Of a DNA stretch of 64,000 nucleotides, positions 61,796-64,000 are shown in pieces; the stretch's first letter is position 1, and each line of letters opens with the position of its first letter. The notes beneath the pieces are model-generated. The model searched no databases. It saw only the letters and a program-made list of their open reading frames with translations, and was not told where the DNA came from. The DNA is from SXRF01 sp039808985. Its GTDB lineage: Bacteria > Pseudomonadota > Alphaproteobacteria > Rickettsiales > SXRF01. A program made the translations under genes and the position numbers. The DNA lies in contig JBDHUC010000007.1 of assembly GCA_039808985.1 (NCBI GenBank), positions 5,955-69,954 of the forward strand, in the 5' to 3' direction.

Positions 61796-61920
61796 AATAT
61801 TCCTTGAGTGGTATTCGAGTGGGATTCCGTAAAATATGTGGCTCACATATAATAAAATTTTATGCAGCAGTTCTTAACATAAGTCAAGAGTTGCTGAATT
61901 TATGTGCCTGTAAAATACAC

Positions 61921-61956
61921 TTGCAATCCGTATAAATACTTACATTATATACGGAT
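61921..61956 (+). promoter_or_regulatory. Candidate glnB promoter with overlapping inverted repeat
   Basis: TTGCAA (61921-61926) and TTATAT (61945-61950) are 18 bases apart. The arms ATCCGTATA (61926-61934) and TATACGGAT (61948-61956) are exact inverted repeats that flank the spacer and touch the -10. A dimeric repressor bound there would block the promoter. The start codon of glnB lies 39 bases after the -10. Confidence 0.55.
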
Positions 61957-61988
61957 AAATAATTGTGGCAGCTCTTGGGGATGGGAAA

Positions 61989-62327
61989 ATGAAAAAGATA
62001 GAAGCAATAATCAAACCTTTTAAACTTGACGAAGTAAAAGAGGCGTTGCAGGAGATAGGCCTTCAGGGCATTACCGTTACCGAAGCTCGTGGCTTTGGCC
62101 GCCAGAAAGGCCATACCGAATTGTATCGCGGTGCGGAATATGTGGTTGATTTCCTTCCAAAGGTAAAAATCGAGGTGGTTGTTGATGAAAATATGGTTGA
62201 TAAAACCGTGGATGCCATCATTAACGCTTCACGTACAGGCCGTATCGGCGATGGCAAGATATTTATATTACCAGTTGAAGAAGCCATAAGGATAAGGACA
62301 GGCGAGCGTGGGAGCGACGCTATATAG
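61989..62327 (+). CDS. glnB: Nitrogen regulatory protein P-II
   Basis: P-II senses 2-oxoglutarate, ATP/ADP and glutamine status and controls glutamine synthetase modification and NtrB. From ATG 61989 the product has 112 residues. The T-loop contains G-H-T-E-L-Y-R-G-A-E-Y, in which the last Tyr is the uridylylation site Y51. The C-terminal region has R-I-G-D-G-K-I and R-T-G-E-R-G. It precedes glnA by 121 bases, the classic alphaproteobacterial pair. Confidence 0.96.
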   Translation: MKKIEAIIKPFKLDEVKEALQEIGLQGITVTEARGFGRQKGHTELYRGAEYVVDFLPKVKIEVVVDENMVDKTVDAIINASRTGRIGDGKIFILPVEEAIRIRTGERGSDAI

Positions 62328-62353
62328 CTTTACCGGCTCTATTCTTTCTCCCC

Positions 62354-62382
62354 TTGTACAAAGATATTGCCACTGCTATAGA
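62354..62382 (+). promoter_or_regulatory. Candidate internal promoter of glnA
   Basis: TTGTAC (62354-62359) and TATAGA (62377-62382) are 17 bases apart in the glnB-glnA gap. The matches are moderate. No sigma-54 GG...GC element was found in the gap by eye. Confidence 0.35.
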
Positions 62383-62448
62383 TGATGGTGATTTATTTTG
62401 CCATACACCCACATAAATTAAAAAAATACAAATTGAGAAAGGTTTTTC

Positions 62449-63864
62449 ATGTCCGCCAAAGATGCTAAAGATGTTTTCACGCTTATAAAAGATAACGACA
62501 TCCAGTTCATTGATTTCCGTTTCACCGATCCTAAAGGAAAGTGGCAGCATACCTGCTACGTTGCTGAACAGGTTAATGAAGGAAGTTTTGAAGATGGCAT
62601 CATGTTTGACGGCTCGTCAATTTCCGGCTGGAAATCAATCAATGAATCCGACATGATATTGATGCCTGATGCAAAGACAGCATTCATAGATCCGTTCGCC
62701 GCCCAGCCTACCCTGGTTATATTCTGCGATGTTATCGAACCTTCAACCGGACAGCCTTATGGCCGTGACCCTCGCTCACTGGCGAAACGCGCCGAGGCGT
62801 ATCTGGCATATACAGGAATTGGCGATACCGCATATTTTGGTCCGGAGCTTGAATTTTTCGTATTTGACGATGTGCGCTTCAAAACCTCTGGAAATTACAG
62901 CTTCCACCAGCTTGACAGCGAAGAACTCCCTGTAAACAGCGATCGTTCTTACCAGGCTGGCAATATGGGCCACCGTCCACCAACCAAAGGCGGTTATTTC
63001 CCTGTGCAGCCGGTGGATTCACTGGCCGATTTACGTGGTGAAATGCTTTCAACCCTTAAGGTTGTAGGTGTCGAGCCGGTACTGCACCACCATGAGGTTG
63101 CCCCTGCCCAGTGCGAGCTTGGAACATTGTTTTCAACACTTCTTGGAACAGCCGACAATATCCAGAAATATAAATATGTTGTGCATAATGTCGCTCATTC
63201 TTACGGCAAATCCGTAACTTTCATGCCAAAGCCGCTTTCTGGCGATAACGGCTCGGGTATGCATGTTCACCAGTCGATCTGGAAAGCCGGCAAGCCTTTA
63301 TTTGCAGGCAATGGCTATGCGGATCTTTCTGAAATGTGTCTTTATTACATAGGCGGGATCATCAAGCACGCCAAGGCTCTTAACGCTTTCACCAACCCTT
63401 CCACCAACAGCTATAAGCGTTTGATTCCCGGCTTTGAAGCGCCTGTGTTGCTTGCATATTCAGCGCGCAACCGTTCCGCCTCCATCCGCATCCCTTATGT
63501 TGCATCTCCTAAAGGCAAGCGTATCGAGGTTCGCTTCCCTGATCCTACCGCCAACCCTTATCTTGCCTGCTCGGCAATGCTTATGGCTGGCCTGGATGGC
63601 ATCGAGAATAAAATACATCCTGGCGATGCAATGGATAAAAATCTCTATGACCTGCCTCCTGAAGAGCTGAAAAACGTACCGACTGTTTGCGGCTCATTGC
63701 GTGAAGCCCTTGCGTCGCTTGATGCAGACCGCAATTTCCTTAAAAAAGGCGATGTATTTACCGACGACCTTATCGACGCTTATATTGAGCTTAAGATGCA
63801 GGATGTTTATCGCTGGGAGCACACCCCAACCCCAGGTGAATTTGAAATGTATTACAGCGTTTAA
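62449..63864 (+). CDS. glnA: Glutamine synthetase type I
   Basis: GlnA joins ammonia to glutamate using ATP and is the main entry for nitrogen. The 471-residue protein has the catalytic D-x-S motif region M-F-D-G-S-S-I (about 48-54), metal-binding G-P-E-L-E-F-F-V-F (about 127-135), N-G-S-G-M-H-V-H-Q (about 266-274), and the adenylylation tyrosine in N-L-Y-D-L-P (about 400). AAAGG lies upstream of the ATG. Confidence 0.98.
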   Translation: MSAKDAKDVFTLIKDNDIQFIDFRFTDPKGKWQHTCYVAEQVNEGSFEDGIMFDGSSISGWKSINESDMILMPDAKTAFIDPFAAQPTLVIFCDVIEPSTGQPYGRDPRSLAKRAEAYLAYTGIGDTAYFGPELEFFVFDDVRFKTSGNYSFHQLDSEELPVNSDRSYQAGNMGHRPPTKGGYFPVQPVDSLADLRGEMLSTLKVVGVEPVLHHHEVAPAQCELGTLFSTLLGTADNIQKYKYVVHNVAHSYGKSVTFMPKPLSGDNGSGMHVHQSIWKAGKPLFAGNGYADLSEMCLYYIGGIIKHAKALNAFTNPSTNSYKRLIPGFEAPVLLAYSARNRSASIRIPYVASPKGKRIEVRFPDPTANPYLACSAMLMAGLDGIENKIHPGDAMDKNLYDLPPEELKNVPTVCGSLREALASLDADRNFLKKGDVFTDDLIDAYIELKMQDVYRWEHTPTPGEFEMYYSV

Positions 63865-63944
63865 TATCGTTGGGAATTGCTAGGCTCAGGACTCATTAAA
63901 TATTAATGAATTTGTGGTAATGGATTTTGGCAGGAGGATATTTT

Positions 63945-64000
63945 ATGCCAAACACCTATCTACTTTCGGATTCGCAATTTTCGCGCATCAAGCCGTATTT
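63945..64000 (+). CDS. IS5-like transposase, 5' end only
   Basis: The first 18 codons, starting M-P-N-T-Y-L-L-S-D-S-Q-F-S-R-I and continuing K-P-Y, resemble the N terminus of IS5/IS427-group transposases (L-S-D-x-Q-x-x-R-I-x-P). AGGAGG lies 7 bases before the ATG. The window ends inside the gene, so the element cannot be completed or its terminal repeats checked. The 80 bases between glnA and this gene presumably hold the left end of the insertion sequence. Confidence 0.6.
   Translation, partial: MPNTYLLSDSQFSRIKPY

Overview
The window is a densely packed chromosomal segment of an AT-leaning alphaproteobacterium. Four things support this assignment: an RNase E whose S1 domain is split by a long acidic insertion, a ribosomal protein S9 with a long Ala/Lys-rich N-terminal extension, separate b and b' subunits in an ATP synthase Fo-only operon, and the gene pairs dciA-dsbA and argH-lipoprotein-lysA. 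Arginine, lysine, thiamine and glutamine biosynthesis genes, a MotB-type stator gene and a membrane pyrophosphatase argue against a strongly reduced obligate endosymbiont. I cannot name a genus from the sequence alone.

Layout. 1-3.7 kb: a STAS/anti-sigma-kinase-like pair, then mnmA and prfB on the minus strand; prfB carries a classical programmed +1 frameshift. 3.7-6.2 kb: a large surface protein with a type IV prepilin-like N terminus and an FG-GAP beta-propeller. 6.2-10 kb: mrcA and an amidase gene (cell wall). 10-15.3 kb: rne with a long structured leader, an M48 metalloprotease and a DsbA-like protein. 15.4-20.4 kb: an operon of a TPR protein, ispE and a small unknown protein, then ETF-ubiquinone oxidoreductase. 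20.5-25.6 kb: uracil-DNA glycosylase, lytic transglycosylase, rnhB, a secreted protein, dciA and dsbA. 25.6-30.8 kb: the Fo operon (atpI, B, E, b', b) behind a near-consensus promoter, with an outer-membrane barrel protein and a glycosyltransferase carrying an N-terminal cyclic-di-GMP-binding (MshEN) signature attached to its 3' end by overlapping genes. 30.8-34.4 kb: rpmJ, a trypsin-like protease, motB, a thioredoxin-fold protein and an orphan solute-binding protein. 34.6-37.4 kb: hppA and ppa. 37.5-49.8 kb: a long envelope and housekeeping run, ruvB-ybgC-tolQRAB-pal-cpoB-tilS-ftsH-glmM-thiD. 49.8-53.7 kb: an unknown membrane-associated protein, gamma-carbonic anhydrase, argC, rpsI and rplM. 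53.9-56.4 kb: a PAS-like protein, ftsE without an adjacent ftsX, a zinc-ribbon membrane protein and hpt. 56.4-61.8 kb: lysA, a small lipoprotein, argH, a TlpA-like protein, a HAD phosphatase, cyclophilin and a degenerate bacterioferritin. 62-63.9 kb: glnB and glnA, followed by the first codons of an IS5-like transposase cut by the window end.

How the genes fit together. Most of the window serves the cell envelope: peptidoglycan synthesis and cleavage, Tol-Pal, periplasmic thiol chemistry, precursor synthesis by glmM and ispE, and FtsE and FtsH. Energy coupling (Fo, H+-PPase, ETF-QO) and nitrogen or amino-acid metabolism make up most of the rest. Promoters that can be read are of the form TTGAC(A/T) - 17 bp - TAAATT or similar (atp operon, rplM, tolB). 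Intergenic regions are short, and five convergent gene pairs abut or overlap.

The parts most worth following up are the MshEN-glycosyltransferase/outer-membrane pair, the prepilin/FG-GAP fusion, a 49-bp dispersed repeat with an adjoining hairpin in two intergenic regions, a bacterioferritin missing four of six ferroxidase ligands, and the unknown membrane-associated protein at 50 kb.
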